This document shows positions 25,182 through 33,139 of a DNA stretch of 64,000 nucleotides, one piece after another; the first letter of the stretch is position 1; each line of letters begins with the position of its first letter. The notes beneath the pieces were generated by a model, which saw nothing but the letters and a program-made list of their open reading frames with translations, had not been told where the DNA came from and made no database searches. Source of the stretch: Saccharicrinis sp963675435 (GTDB taxonomy: Bacteria > Bacteroidota > Bacteroidia > Bacteroidales > Marinilabiliaceae); the NCBI GenBank assembly GCA_963675435.1, contig OY776216.1, positions 3,224,001 through 3,288,000 of the forward strand, in the 5' to 3' direction. A program made the position numbers and the translations under genes.

Positions 25182-25213
25182 AATATTTTGAAACGTGTAA
25201 CCATTAATGAATT

Positions 25214-25247
25214 AACCCTTTGAATGTTTTTTTCAAGGGGTTTTTTC
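25214..25247 (+). terminator. Rho-independent terminator of sucD
   Basis: AACCCTTTGAA pairs with TTCAAGGGGTT, followed by TTTTTT. Confidence 0.85.
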
Positions 25248-25261
25248 TTGTCGTTAATGTG

Positions 25262-25789
25262 TTAGAGTCTAGATTGAGTTCTTTTTACCCTTTTGTTTTC
25301 AGTGATTGTTTTGTAGACTTTAAATCCCATGCTTTTATAAGTACCTAAGGCATTGGGGTGATCAAGATCACAAGTATTCAATTGAATCCATTGTGGATTA
25401 AAACTCCATGCTTTGTGAATCGTTTCTGAAAGAAGATATTTACCAAATCCTTTACCAATGAAATTCTGAGCTAAACCGAAATATAAGATCTCTGCATATT
25501 CATCTTCTACAATCAATTCACAGTAACCCGCAAATTCTTCATGAACTGAAAATGTATAAATATGAGTTTTTGGCGAGTTAATTTTTTCAAGTAATAAGGA
25601 TGTATCCATAAATAGACGATCCAACCAATTGTAATGCTCTCCAACTATGGTATATAATTTAAGGTAACTTTCTGTTGAAATTGGTTTATCTAGTTTGATA
25701 AGACTTATATAATCTCTTTTTTCAAGCTTATAATCAATATTAATTTGAAGTTTTAAGAATGTAATTTTTGAATCAACCGTTTTATAAGG
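25262..25789 (-). CDS. GNAT-family N-acetyltransferase
   Basis: A 175-residue GNAT protein when started at MPYKTVDSK. The acetyl-CoA-binding signature is visible as LAQNFIGKGFGKYLLSE (Q/R-x-x-G-x-G/A type), followed by NTCDLDHPNALGTYKSMGFKVYK, the typical end of the fold. The substrate is unknown. The frame stays open to 25960, but that extension reads through the structured repeat at 25822-25997, so I place the start downstream of the repeat. It converges with sucD. Confidence 0.85.
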   Translation of the reverse strand, partial: PYKTVDSKITFLKLQINIDYKLEKRDYISLIKLDKPISTESYLKLYTIVGEHYNWLDRLFMDTSLLLEKINSPKTHIYTFSVHEEFAGYCELIVEDEYAEILYFGLAQNFIGKGFGKYLLSETIHKAWSFNPQWIQLNTCDLDHPNALGTYKSMGFKVYKTITENKRVKRTQSRL

Positions 25790-25821
25790 CATTTTTTTCT
25801 TACAAATAAAAGGAATATTTC

Positions 25822-25997
25822 TTAAACCCGGATTATGTATTAGAACTTTGTAATGAACATTGATAGTACCATAAAACAAGGCTTTACTGAAACGAGGCAT
25901 AGCATCGTTCTGGTGAGTTGAAGTGAAGTAACGAAGTGTCTTGTTTTGAAGTAATTTCAATGTGTAATAGATGGTCTAATGCATATTGCGGGTTAAA
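25822..25997. repeat. Structured intergenic repeat, family B, copy 1
   Basis: Runs from TTAAACCCGGATTATGTAT to ATGCATATTGCGGGTTAAA; the ends are inverted repeats (TTAACCCG type). It shares most of its length with copy 2 right beside it, for example CTTGTTTTGAAGTA, TTTCAATGTGTAATAG and GCATATTGCGGGTTAAA. The gene-like frame through it is an artefact. Confidence 0.75.
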
Positions 25998-26240
25998 CCC
26001 GGATTATGTATTTAAACATCGTAATGAGCATTGAAAATGCAATTATTGCGATAAAGGAGAGCAGAAGCAAAGTTTACTTTGAATATGCCGAATGAAGCAA
26101 TAATCAGAAACTAATAAAACAAACGCTTACTGAAATGATACATAGCACCGCTATGGTGAATTGAAATAAGTGAGTGAAACGACTTGTTTTGAAGTAGTTT
26201 CAATGTGTAATAGTTGGTTAAATGCATATTGCGGGTTAAA
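25993..26240. repeat. Structured intergenic repeat, family B, copy 2
   Basis: Tandem partner of copy 1, sharing the junction GGTTAAACCCGG. It is about 70 bases longer because of an extra hairpin-like segment near 26038-26110. An apical CATAGCACCGCTATG palindrome sits within an imperfect stem, the same apex type as the family A repeats at 36594 and 60865. Confidence 0.75.
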
Positions 26241-26247
26241 ATAAAAT

Positions 26248-26274
26248 CCCCCATTGTATTCTGTACAATGGGGG
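26248..26274 (-). terminator. Terminator of the hcp operon
   Basis: CCCCCATTGTA and TACAATGGGGG form a strong stem; on the minus strand it is followed by ATTTTATTTT. Confidence 0.88.
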
Positions 26275-26327
26275 AAAACCTACTTACCATTCTATTGTTA
26301 AAACCTATGCGTAAACATTAGGCATTA

Positions 26328-27974
26328 CTATGCTAATATCATATTCTCAATATCTGTTTTTACATCACTAATTCCACCAATATTGAATGTTTCAATTAAT
26401 ATTTTTGCCACGTTTGGCGACAAGAAAGCTGGAAGTGTTGGTCCAAGGTTAATATTTTTAACACCTAAGCTTAATAAAGCAAGTAGTACAATTACCGCTT
26501 TTTGCTCGTACCAAGCAATGTTATAAACGATTGGTAAATCGTTAATATCTTCCAATTCAAAAACTTCTTTAAGTTTTAAAGCGGTAACGGCTAATGAATA
26601 GGAATCATTACATTGACCGGCATCTAAAACTCTAGGAATGCCTCCAATATCACCTAATGGAAGTTTGTTATATCTGTACTTTGCACATCCTGCAGTTAAG
26701 ATCACAGTATCTTCGGGAAGTTCTGTTGCAAAATCCGTGTAATAGCTTCTGCTGTTCATTCTTCCATCACATCCTGCCATTACAACAAACTTCTTAATGG
26801 CACCACCTTTTACAGCATCAACAACTTTATCGGCTAATTGTAATACCTGGTTGTGAGCAAATCCACCAACGATTTCACCAGTTTCAATTTCTGTTGGAGA
26901 AGCACATTTTTTAGCATGTTCAATAACTACACTAAAATCTTTAGGTTGACCATCTTTTCTGTCTGCAATATGAGTACATCTTTCAAATCCACTAGCACCT
27001 GTTGTATAAATTCTGTCTTTATAACTTTCATTAGGTGGTACTATACAGTTCGTAGTAAACAGAATTGGTCCATTAAATGACTCAAATTCTTCTTTTTGTT
27101 TCCACCATGCATTACCATAGTTTCCAACAAAATGCTCATACTTTTTAAATGCAGGATAGTAATTTGCAGGAAGCATCTCACTGTGTGTGTATACATCAAC
27201 ACCAGTGCCTTCAGTTTGCTTCAGCAATTCTTCCATATCTTTTAAATCGTGGCCAGAGATTAAGATAGCGGGATTGTTGCGGACTCCTAAATTTACTTTG
27301 GTGATTTCTGGGTTTCCAAAGCTTTCAGTGTTTGCTTTATCTAATAAAGCCATCACATCAACACCATATTTACCACATTCAAGTACAAGTCCAACAAGCT
27401 CATCAGCACTTAAGCTGGTGTTAGTTGTGGCAACTAATGCTTTTTGAATAAATAAACTGATTTCTTTACTTTCATAACCCAGATTTATAGCATGTTCTGC
27501 ATATGCAGCCATACCTTTTACTCCGTAAGTTAATAGTTCTTTTAGAGAGCGAATATCTTCGTTTTCTATAGAGAGTATGCCAATCGCAGGCGCTACCTTT
27601 AAAAAATCATCCTTAGATGTTGCCGTATAATTAATGCTGTGTTCGTTTGATGGTAATTTGATACCTCTTGCTATTAATGCATCTTTTATTTCATCACGAA
27701 GTTGAATTCCCTCGTTGATTTTAGCTTCAATTTTACCACCATCAAAATTAGCATTTGTAATAGTAATAAATAAGGCATCGATCATGTATTTATAAGCCTT
27801 ATTGTTATCTATATTCTCTTGTGCAGCAATAGCATTAACATTTGCTAATCCTTTTGTTACAAAAAGTAATACATCTTGTAATGCGGCAACTTCGTCGGTT
27901 TTTCCACATACACCTTTAACTGTACAACCTGTTCCTTGGGCTGCTTCCTGACATTGATAACAAAACATACTCAT
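26328..27974 (-). CDS. hcp: Hydroxylamine reductase / hybrid-cluster protein Hcp
   Basis: Hcp reduces hydroxylamine or nitric oxide and protects anaerobes from nitrosative stress. The 548 residues begin MSMFCYQCQEAAQGTGCTVK with C5, C8, C17 and C23 for the N-terminal iron-sulfur cluster; later TTNCIVPP, GCAKYRYNKL and QCNDSYS segments supply ligands of the hybrid 4Fe-2S-2O cluster. Length is typical. It is the second gene of a two-gene operon behind a ferredoxin-type protein, opposite a Crp/Fnr regulator. Induction by NO or its products is the expected control. Confidence 0.97.
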   Translation of the reverse strand: MSMFCYQCQEAAQGTGCTVKGVCGKTDEVAALQDVLLFVTKGLANVNAIAAQENIDNNKAYKYMIDALFITITNANFDGGKIEAKINEGIQLRDEIKDALIARGIKLPSNEHSINYTATSKDDFLKVAPAIGILSIENEDIRSLKELLTYGVKGMAAYAEHAINLGYESKEISLFIQKALVATTNTSLSADELVGLVLECGKYGVDVMALLDKANTESFGNPEITKVNLGVRNNPAILISGHDLKDMEELLKQTEGTGVDVYTHSEMLPANYYPAFKKYEHFVGNYGNAWWKQKEEFESFNGPILFTTNCIVPPNESYKDRIYTTGASGFERCTHIADRKDGQPKDFSVVIEHAKKCASPTEIETGEIVGGFAHNQVLQLADKVVDAVKGGAIKKFVVMAGCDGRMNSRSYYTDFATELPEDTVILTAGCAKYRYNKLPLGDIGGIPRVLDAGQCNDSYSLAVTALKLKEVFELEDINDLPIVYNIAWYEQKAVIVLLALLSLGVKNINLGPTLPAFLSPNVAKILIETFNIGGISDVKTDIENMILA

Positions 27975-28058
27975 GATTTCTATATTTAGTATTCTGATTT
28001 TTAATTAATTTATTGATAATAAGATTTTAATATTTACAGTAGGACTGAATATTTTGAT

Positions 28059-28940
28059 CTATACCCATTCCTCAGAAAGAACTTCACCTTCAATTGAAAT
28101 GATGGCTCTTTTAATAGGAATTTTTCTACTGGCTTTATTTAGTGCTTGTTGAGCAAGTCCCATTAAGCCACCACAACATGGTACTTGCATAATAACTACT
28201 GTTAATGAATTAATTTTGGCATCATCTATTAACGAAACCAGTTTGTTTAAATAGGTTTCCATGCCATCGTCTAACTTTGGACAAGCATTAGCTAATACTT
28301 TATTTTTAAGGAATTTTTGATGGAAATTACCCATTGCAAAAGGAACACAATCAGCAGCTAATACCATATCGGCTTCTTTAAAAAAGCTTGCTGCGGGATT
28401 AATTAAGTGCATTTGCACAGGCCATTGGCGTAATTCAGATGGTTGGTCACCCTTAGGAGCTTCTGACGCTAATGAAAATCCGCCTCTTTTTATTTCCTGA
28501 CTCTGTGATCCAGGGCATCCACCTCCTTGATGAGCCATTGGTTTAACTTCTGGTTTATTATGCATAACACTAATTACTTCGTTTAAATCAAAATCGTATT
28601 TATCCTGGTTTGCTTTTAGGTATCCCATACCTTCTTTTAGGAAACCAATTTCATTATGATCTTTCAAGTGTTTTAAGTGTGCAATAACTGTGTTTTTTCC
28701 CTTCTTAACCATTTCAGCCATTACTTGCACTTCATCATAAGCTTCAGCTTCGCGTCGTTCTATTTTCATAGCACCTTGTGGGCAGTGACCAAGGCAAGCG
28801 CCTAATCCATCACACATTAAATCACTAATCAATCTTGCTTTGCCATCAATGATTTGTAAAGCACCTTCATGACATCCCGGAACGCATTGTCCACAGCCAT
28901 TACATAAATCTTCGTTTATTTTAATAATATCTCTTTCCAT
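28059..28940 (-). CDS. Ferredoxin-type iron-sulfur protein partnered with Hcp
   Basis: 293 residues from the ATG at 28940 (MERDIIKINEDLCNGCGQC); a longer open frame to 29000 overlaps the regulator site and is unlikely. A first CxxCxxCxxxC cluster motif is complete (CNGCGQCVPGC). The second reads CDGLGACLGHCP, with leucine where the second cysteine is expected. Further cysteines occur in GGCPGSQ, ACPKLDD and PCCGGL. It probably feeds electrons to Hcp from a reductase or pyruvate oxidation. It is separated from hcp by 84 bases and transcribed first. Confidence 0.88.
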   Translation of the reverse strand: MERDIIKINEDLCNGCGQCVPGCHEGALQIIDGKARLISDLMCDGLGACLGHCPQGAMKIERREAEAYDEVQVMAEMVKKGKNTVIAHLKHLKDHNEIGFLKEGMGYLKANQDKYDFDLNEVISVMHNKPEVKPMAHQGGGCPGSQSQEIKRGGFSLASEAPKGDQPSELRQWPVQMHLINPAASFFKEADMVLAADCVPFAMGNFHQKFLKNKVLANACPKLDDGMETYLNKLVSLIDDAKINSLTVVIMQVPCCGGLMGLAQQALNKASRKIPIKRAIISIEGEVLSEEWV

Positions 28941-28963
28941 TGTTTTCCGTTTTATTTCTAATA

Positions 28964-28971
28964 CAAAGATG
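28964..28971 (-). promoter_or_regulatory. Probable -7 element of the ferredoxin-hcp operon
   Basis: Minus strand CATCTTTG, one base off TAnnTTTG. A start near 28959 would put the centre of the palindrome at 28993-29008 at about -41, the usual class II activator position. Confidence 0.45.
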
Positions 28972-28992
28972 CATCGCTGAAGCTCATTTTTC

Positions 28993-29008
28993 TGTAACAT
29001 ATGTTACA
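28993..29008. promoter_or_regulatory. Crp/Fnr-type operator between hcp operon and its regulator gene
   Basis: TGTAACATATGTTACA is a perfect 16-bp palindrome with TGTnAC...GTnACA half-sites, typical of Crp/Fnr-family binding. It sits 52 bases before one gene and 57 before the other, so it can serve both directions. Confidence 0.82.
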
Positions 29009-29065
29009 AAGGCCAAAAAAAATGTATATTTCAATGATTTTTTTTGAACTCATCTTTATTTAGAT

Positions 29066-29740
29066 ATGATACAGGATTATCCATTTTTAGAAAAAAGTCC
29101 TCTTTTTAGAGGATTAACAATTGATGAAATAAAATCTGCATTTGCAGATGTTCACTATCAGGTTAAAAAATATAGTAAGGGACAAATGGTGGTGAGTGCT
29201 GGAGATAAAGTAGATCGATTGCTGATTGTTTTATCCGGAAGTGTTAAAGGTGAGATGATTGACTTTAGCGGAAAAACAATAAAAATAGAAGATATTAATC
29301 CACCAATGCCTTTAGCTGTTGCTTTTCTCTTTGGTAAGTCAAATACTTTTCCGGTGAATATTATCACTAATGTAGATTCTGAATTATTAGTTATTCCCAA
29401 AGAATCAATTCTAAGGCTTTTTCAGGAAAACAAGATGATGTTGCTTAATTTTTTAAATGCCATCTCGAACCGTTCTCAGTTTTTGTCTCAAAAAATTAAA
29501 TTTCTGAATTTTACTACTATAAAAGGAAAAATAGCTAATTATCTACTTCAATATGTATCACAGGGTATTTTAGAGGTGGTTTTAGATAAATCACAGAACG
29601 AATTAGCTGAATTATTCGGGGTGACGCGTCCATCTGTAGGCAGAGGGATCAGAGATTTACATAATGAAGGTTTGATTGAAGCGAATGGAAAAAATATTAA
29701 GCTTATTGATATTCAGGGATTAAAGGAATGCTTGAAATAA
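29066..29740 (+). CDS. Crp/Fnr-family regulator, likely HcpR-like
   Basis: 224 residues: a cyclic-nucleotide-binding-type beta roll (about 10-125; MVVSAGDKVDRLLIVLSGSVKGE), a dimer helix and a winged HTH near 170-195 (QNELAELFGVTRPSVGRGIRDL). It lacks the N-terminal cysteine set of oxygen-sensing Fnr. Its position divergent from ferredoxin-hcp, with a perfect palindrome between, points to a nitrosative-stress activator like the HcpR regulators known in Bacteroidota; the direct ligand (haem, NO) is inference. Autoregulation is possible. Confidence 0.88.
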   Translation: MIQDYPFLEKSPLFRGLTIDEIKSAFADVHYQVKKYSKGQMVVSAGDKVDRLLIVLSGSVKGEMIDFSGKTIKIEDINPPMPLAVAFLFGKSNTFPVNIITNVDSELLVIPKESILRLFQENKMMLLNFLNAISNRSQFLSQKIKFLNFTTIKGKIANYLLQYVSQGILEVVLDKSQNELAELFGVTRPSVGRGIRDLHNEGLIEANGKNIKLIDIQGLKECLK

Positions 29741-29835
29741 ATCGATTAAAAAACAATTTAGCCACGCAACTTTTAACAACTTCTTCAGTCATATATAAAG
29801 AGAGCAAAAAGAAAAAATAATTAAAATTTAAGTAT

Positions 29836-30597
29836 ATGAAGAAGTTAAAATTTATTTTACCGTTGTTATTCGGATTGTTGATTTTTGTGTCGTGTGATGA
29901 TGATGACACTGATGGTTATAATAATTGGTGGCTTACAACAGGAACTGTAGTTTTAACCGACAACAGCTTTTACATTGTTACTGATGATGGGGTAAATTTT
30001 GGACAGGAAGAAGACAAAGTGAGTGCCTCGAATTTTGAGGATGGAATGCGACTTTTATTTTATTATGAAGTTGAAGGCGAAGCAACAGATTCTGAGTTGT
30101 TAGATTACTATATTGAGCTAAAGGATTACGATGAAATTCTTACTAAGCCAATATTTAATTTTACAGAAACTACTACAGAAGAAGTAATTGACTCTATTGG
30201 TGATACTCCGATTCATATTGTTGATACCTGGTTTACCGGTGATTATTTAAACGTAGAATTTAAATACTATGGCAATAACTTGTTACACTATGTTAACCTG
30301 GTACATGATAGTACAAATCCGGAAACCGAGAATGGAGAGATTTTATTGGAGTTAAAACATAATGACAATGGTGATGCATGGAACTATATTAGTTGGGGCG
30401 TTGCATCATTTGACATAAGTGAATTACAGCAGGAAGGAGAGGAGTCAGTTGATATTTTTGTTCGCAGTATGGGATATTATAACCAATATGAATACAACAA
30501 AGTGTTGACGTACGAGTATTCGTCCACTTCTTCAGAAGTTCAATCCAAGAATATTTCACGAAAGTTCAGTGAATTTTCGAGTCCAATGATTAAATAA
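29836..30597 (+). CDS. NigD-like lipoprotein
   Basis: 253 residues with a lipoprotein signal peptide (LLFGLLIFVSC, lipobox FVSC, then an aspartate-rich DDDDT tether). The body has the two-part all-beta look of NigD-like proteins of Bacteroidota: TTGTVVLTDNSFYIVTDDG and later VDTWFTGDYLNVEFKY, the family hallmark. The founding family member is linked to bacteriocin production, but most are of unknown function. The acidic residues after the cysteine favour surface exposure. Monocistronic, with a strong terminator. Confidence 0.82.
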   Translation: MKKLKFILPLLFGLLIFVSCDDDDTDGYNNWWLTTGTVVLTDNSFYIVTDDGVNFGQEEDKVSASNFEDGMRLLFYYEVEGEATDSELLDYYIELKDYDEILTKPIFNFTETTTEEVIDSIGDTPIHIVDTWFTGDYLNVEFKYYGNNLLHYVNLVHDSTNPETENGEILLELKHNDNGDAWNYISWGVASFDISELQQEGEESVDIFVRSMGYYNQYEYNKVLTYEYSSTSSEVQSKNISRKFSEFSSPMIK

Positions 30598-30608
30598 GGC
30601 ATTAAGAA

Positions 30609-30641
30609 GAAAAAAGGAACAAATTTTAGTTCCTTTTTTTT
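30609..30641 (+). terminator. Terminator of the NigD-like gene
   Basis: AAAAAGGAAC pairs with GTTCCTTTTT, followed by T. Confidence 0.85.
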
Positions 30642-30751
30642 ATTGTTATAATTAACTGATATATATTTTATTATATTGAATATGTTAATTAGAATAGAGT
30701 CAAAAGCCTTTTTTTTACTTTTTTGATTTGGAAACTTAAAATTTAATTCCC

Positions 30752-30789
30752 TATATTTGCACCGCATTTGAGAGAAACACTATCTCAAA
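30752..30789 (+). promoter_or_regulatory. Promoter and leader hairpin of tRNA-Arg copy 1
   Basis: TATATTTG at 30752-30759 is a perfect -7 element, with TTTG 21 bases upstream at 30727. The expected leader holds TTTGAG (30767) and CTCAAA (30784) with an 11-base loop. The second tRNA-Arg copy keeps the same stem and loop length but a different loop sequence. Confidence 0.7.
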
Positions 30790-30800
30790 ACACGGTAAAC

Positions 30801-30874
30801 GGACCGGTAGCTTAATTGGATAGAGTCCCTGGTTACGGCCCAGGAGGTTGGGGGTTCGAATCCCTCCCGGTTCA
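30801..30874 (+). tRNA. tRNA-Arg (anticodon ACG), copy 1
   Basis: 74 nt. Acceptor GGACCGG/CCGGTTC with discriminator A, D stem GCTT/GAGT, anticodon stem CCTGG/CCAGG around loop TTACGGC (anticodon ACG), T loop TTCGAAT. CCA is not encoded. Identical to 40365-40438. Decodes CGN codons after A34-to-inosine editing. Confidence 0.97.
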
Positions 30875-30875
30875 C

Positions 30876-30913
30876 AAAAGGCTTGTAAGTTTTATACTTA
30901 CAAGCCTTTTTTT
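30876..30913 (+). terminator. Terminator of tRNA-Arg copy 1
   Basis: AAAAGGCTTGTAAG pairs with CTTACAAGCCTTTT, then more T. It may also stop the opposing gene at 30921. Confidence 0.88.
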
Positions 30914-30920
30914 ATGGTAG

Positions 30921-31562
30921 CTATAGTTGTAATTGGTTTGTTTGAAATTGATATCCGGAAGGAGGAGAGAATTGGGAGGATGGTACAGCCGAGTTGGGTT
31001 TAAAATCAACAAACATCTCATTGTTCTCAATACCCATTATTTTTGCTGTTGATTTTAGAGCAATACCTTTGTAAATCCAAATTTTAGCGCCCATTACACT
31101 AAATACATCGCACTTATAGCTTTTAATGGTTTCTGTTCCTTGCTTTTGACCACCTAAACTTTCTAATATTTGATTGGTAAATTCTTCTCTTTCTTCATCA
31201 GTCATAGAATCAGAAAATTGTTGAGCTGCATCATACATTTCAATGTTTCCTTTATAGGCTTCGTTGTTAATATAATCTACTGTCCAATAAGTGTCGCCAT
31301 CATTAATTGTAAGCATGTGTGTTTTGTCGGTATTCTTCATGCCAAACATATTAACTGTAGTTTCTGATTTTTCTATTTCACATGTTTTTTCACCATAATC
31401 ATCCCACCATAATTCTCTGGTTCCGGTTGTGCTTCCAGATAATTCCATTTTTAAATAGCCTGATTTTACGGCATACCGGTTCACTTCTTGATTGTTTTGT
31501 GCGTTGATTGATACCAGGATAATAAATATCGAGAGTATCGTAAATAATATTCTTTTCATCAT
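30921..31562 (-). CDS. Exported protein of unknown function
   Basis: 213 residues with a signal peptide (MMKRILFTILSIFIILVSINAQ, cleaved after AQ). The mature part reads like a small all-beta domain (SGYLKMELSGSTTGTRELWWDDYGEKTCEIEK; AKIWIYKGIALKSTAKIMG), resembling DUF4412-like periplasmic proteins, but I would not insist on that family. It lies 21 bases after the DUF3137 gene on the same strand and may be the last member of the lemA cluster. Confidence 0.75.
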   Translation of the reverse strand: MMKRILFTILSIFIILVSINAQNNQEVNRYAVKSGYLKMELSGSTTGTRELWWDDYGEKTCEIEKSETTVNMFGMKNTDKTHMLTINDGDTYWTVDYINNEAYKGNIEMYDAAQQFSDSMTDEEREEFTNQILESLGGQKQGTETIKSYKCDVFSVMGAKIWIYKGIALKSTAKIMGIENNEMFVDFKPNSAVPSSQFSPPSGYQFQTNQLQL

Positions 31563-31583
31563 TTTAGTTGTTTAAGTATTTTC

Positions 31584-32543
31584 TTATTCTTTAGTCCAGA
31601 TTCTGGTATTCAGGTTCATCTCTTTTATGATTGTTTCAATTAAGCCAAATAGCATATACATTTCTTCAATATCGTTATATTGAATTCCATTTTTACCAAT
31701 TTTAGGTTCAAACAAATTTTTATTAAAAGGAATAGCACAATACACAGATTCTTCCTTAAAAGAAAAATACATTCTGAGTTTGTACTGATTGTATAAGTTA
31801 ACCATTGCTTCCATCATTACAGGAGTAATAACATAGCGAGCTTCTTGTTGACTGGATCCATAAACCGAGAATATTTTTTCGAATACCGGATTTTCAAGTT
31901 TTACTAAATCTCCATGATGTAGACTTTTACTTTTTTCCTTACCTAAAATATTTGTTACTTTTTTATCGTTCTGGGGTAATATAAATGTTGAGTTTTCAAT
32001 AAACTTATTGAATTCTGCATAAAAGAAAATTCCTCTAAAAATTGTATTCCATTTTGTTTTAGTATTGCCATCGCTATCACGTGATTCTTTCTTTTGCTCT
32101 ATTTTAAGTTCAGAAAATTTAAAAGGCACATTATCTATTTTTCCTGTAATCAAATCATCTCCGGTACATCTATCAAAATTGTATGGAAAAATAGCAGCCT
32201 TTTTAAATGTGAACGAATCAACATGGTTTGTTGGGTAGTAGGTGTATTCAGGATTAATTAATTGAATTACTTTTTTTACTACTTCCTCTTTAAATTGGGC
32301 TCTGTATTTAGTGTAACGTATCAAGGCTCTAATGGCACAGAATATTGCTGCTATTAGAAATATGCCTGCTACTACCAGATTTGTCCAATATGGAATAAAC
32401 TTAAAGCTTATATATGTAACTATAGCTGCTAAAATAGCTATATTACGCCAGCGTTTTATATACTTTCGCATATTTTCCATACTGGCAAGCTGAGGTTTTA
32501 ATTCACTTATATAGAGTTCTTTTAGTTTTTTGTTAGATTTCAT
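31584..32543 (-). CDS. DUF3137-domain membrane protein
   Basis: 319 residues. Two adjacent membrane helices (about 33-70: NIAILAAIVTYISFKFIPYW and NLVVAGIFLIAAIFCAIRAL) are followed by a cytosolic beta-rich domain of the DUF3137 type, with a central FRGIFFYAEFNKFIENSTFI segment and a C-terminal YCAIPFNKNLFEP part. The family commonly neighbours lemA, as here, 11 bases away. Function unknown; membrane or envelope homeostasis is a guess. Confidence 0.82.
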   Translation of the reverse strand: MKSNKKLKELYISELKPQLASMENMRKYIKRWRNIAILAAIVTYISFKFIPYWTNLVVAGIFLIAAIFCAIRALIRYTKYRAQFKEEVVKKVIQLINPEYTYYPTNHVDSFTFKKAAIFPYNFDRCTGDDLITGKIDNVPFKFSELKIEQKKESRDSDGNTKTKWNTIFRGIFFYAEFNKFIENSTFILPQNDKKVTNILGKEKSKSLHHGDLVKLENPVFEKIFSVYGSSQQEARYVITPVMMEAMVNLYNQYKLRMYFSFKEESVYCAIPFNKNLFEPKIGKNGIQYNDIEEMYMLFGLIETIIKEMNLNTRIWTKE

Positions 32544-32554
32544 TTTTTTAATGG

Positions 32555-33115
32555 TTAAAACAAACTTTTTACGTCAACATTAATTCTTTCAGTATCAGGA
32601 ATCACAAAAACTTCCTTGTGTTGAAGGTTCATCATTCCTGCAATAATATTTCTTGGAAATGTTTGAATTCCATTGTTGTAATCTGTAATAACAGCATTGT
32701 AGGTTCTTCTGGCTGCTGAAATTTGTGATTCTACCTCGTTTAATGTTCTTTGCAGATGAATGAAGTTATCGCTGGCTTTAACTTCGGGGTAATTTTCTAC
32801 AGCGATCATAATGCTTTTCATTCCTGCGGATATTTCATTATCTAACTTTACTTTTTCATCTGCAGATAAATTTCTATTGGTAACTTTTGTCCTTAATTCT
32901 GTAACTTTTGTAAGTAGTTCCTTTTCATGAGTTGCGTATTGTTTAACGGTTGTTACAAGGTTGGGAATTAAGTCATATCGTTTTTTTAGTTGTACATCCA
33001 TTCCTCCAAATGCATTATCAACTTCATTCCGTCGCTTTATTAATCCATTGTACATTGATACTAATAATATTAGTATTACCAGTGTTAATATGCCACCTGC
33101 AATTATTGTAGTCAT
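32555..33115 (-). CDS. LemA family protein
   Basis: 186 residues. An N-terminal membrane helix (IIAGGILTLVILILLVSM) is followed by the conserved YNGLIKRRNEVDNAFGGMDVQLKKR segment that defines LemA, then a helical bundle ending in FVIPDTERINVDVKSLF. It faces the periplasm or cytosol depending on orientation, which I cannot fix from sequence. LemA proteins are widespread and lack an agreed biochemical role. It lies between an unknown lipoprotein gene and the DUF3137 gene in a four-gene minus-strand run. Confidence 0.92.
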   Translation of the reverse strand: MTTIIAGGILTLVILILLVSMYNGLIKRRNEVDNAFGGMDVQLKKRYDLIPNLVTTVKQYATHEKELLTKVTELRTKVTNRNLSADEKVKLDNEISAGMKSIMIAVENYPEVKASDNFIHLQRTLNEVESQISAARRTYNAVITDYNNGIQTFPRNIIAGMMNLQHKEVFVIPDTERINVDVKSLF

Positions 33116-33139
33116 GATACTGTTGTTGGTTTATAATTA

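Noticed and set aside
25790..25960. 57-residue N-terminal extension of the acetyltransferase
   Set aside because: The extension lies in a structured repeat present twice in tandem; the GNAT fold is complete without it.
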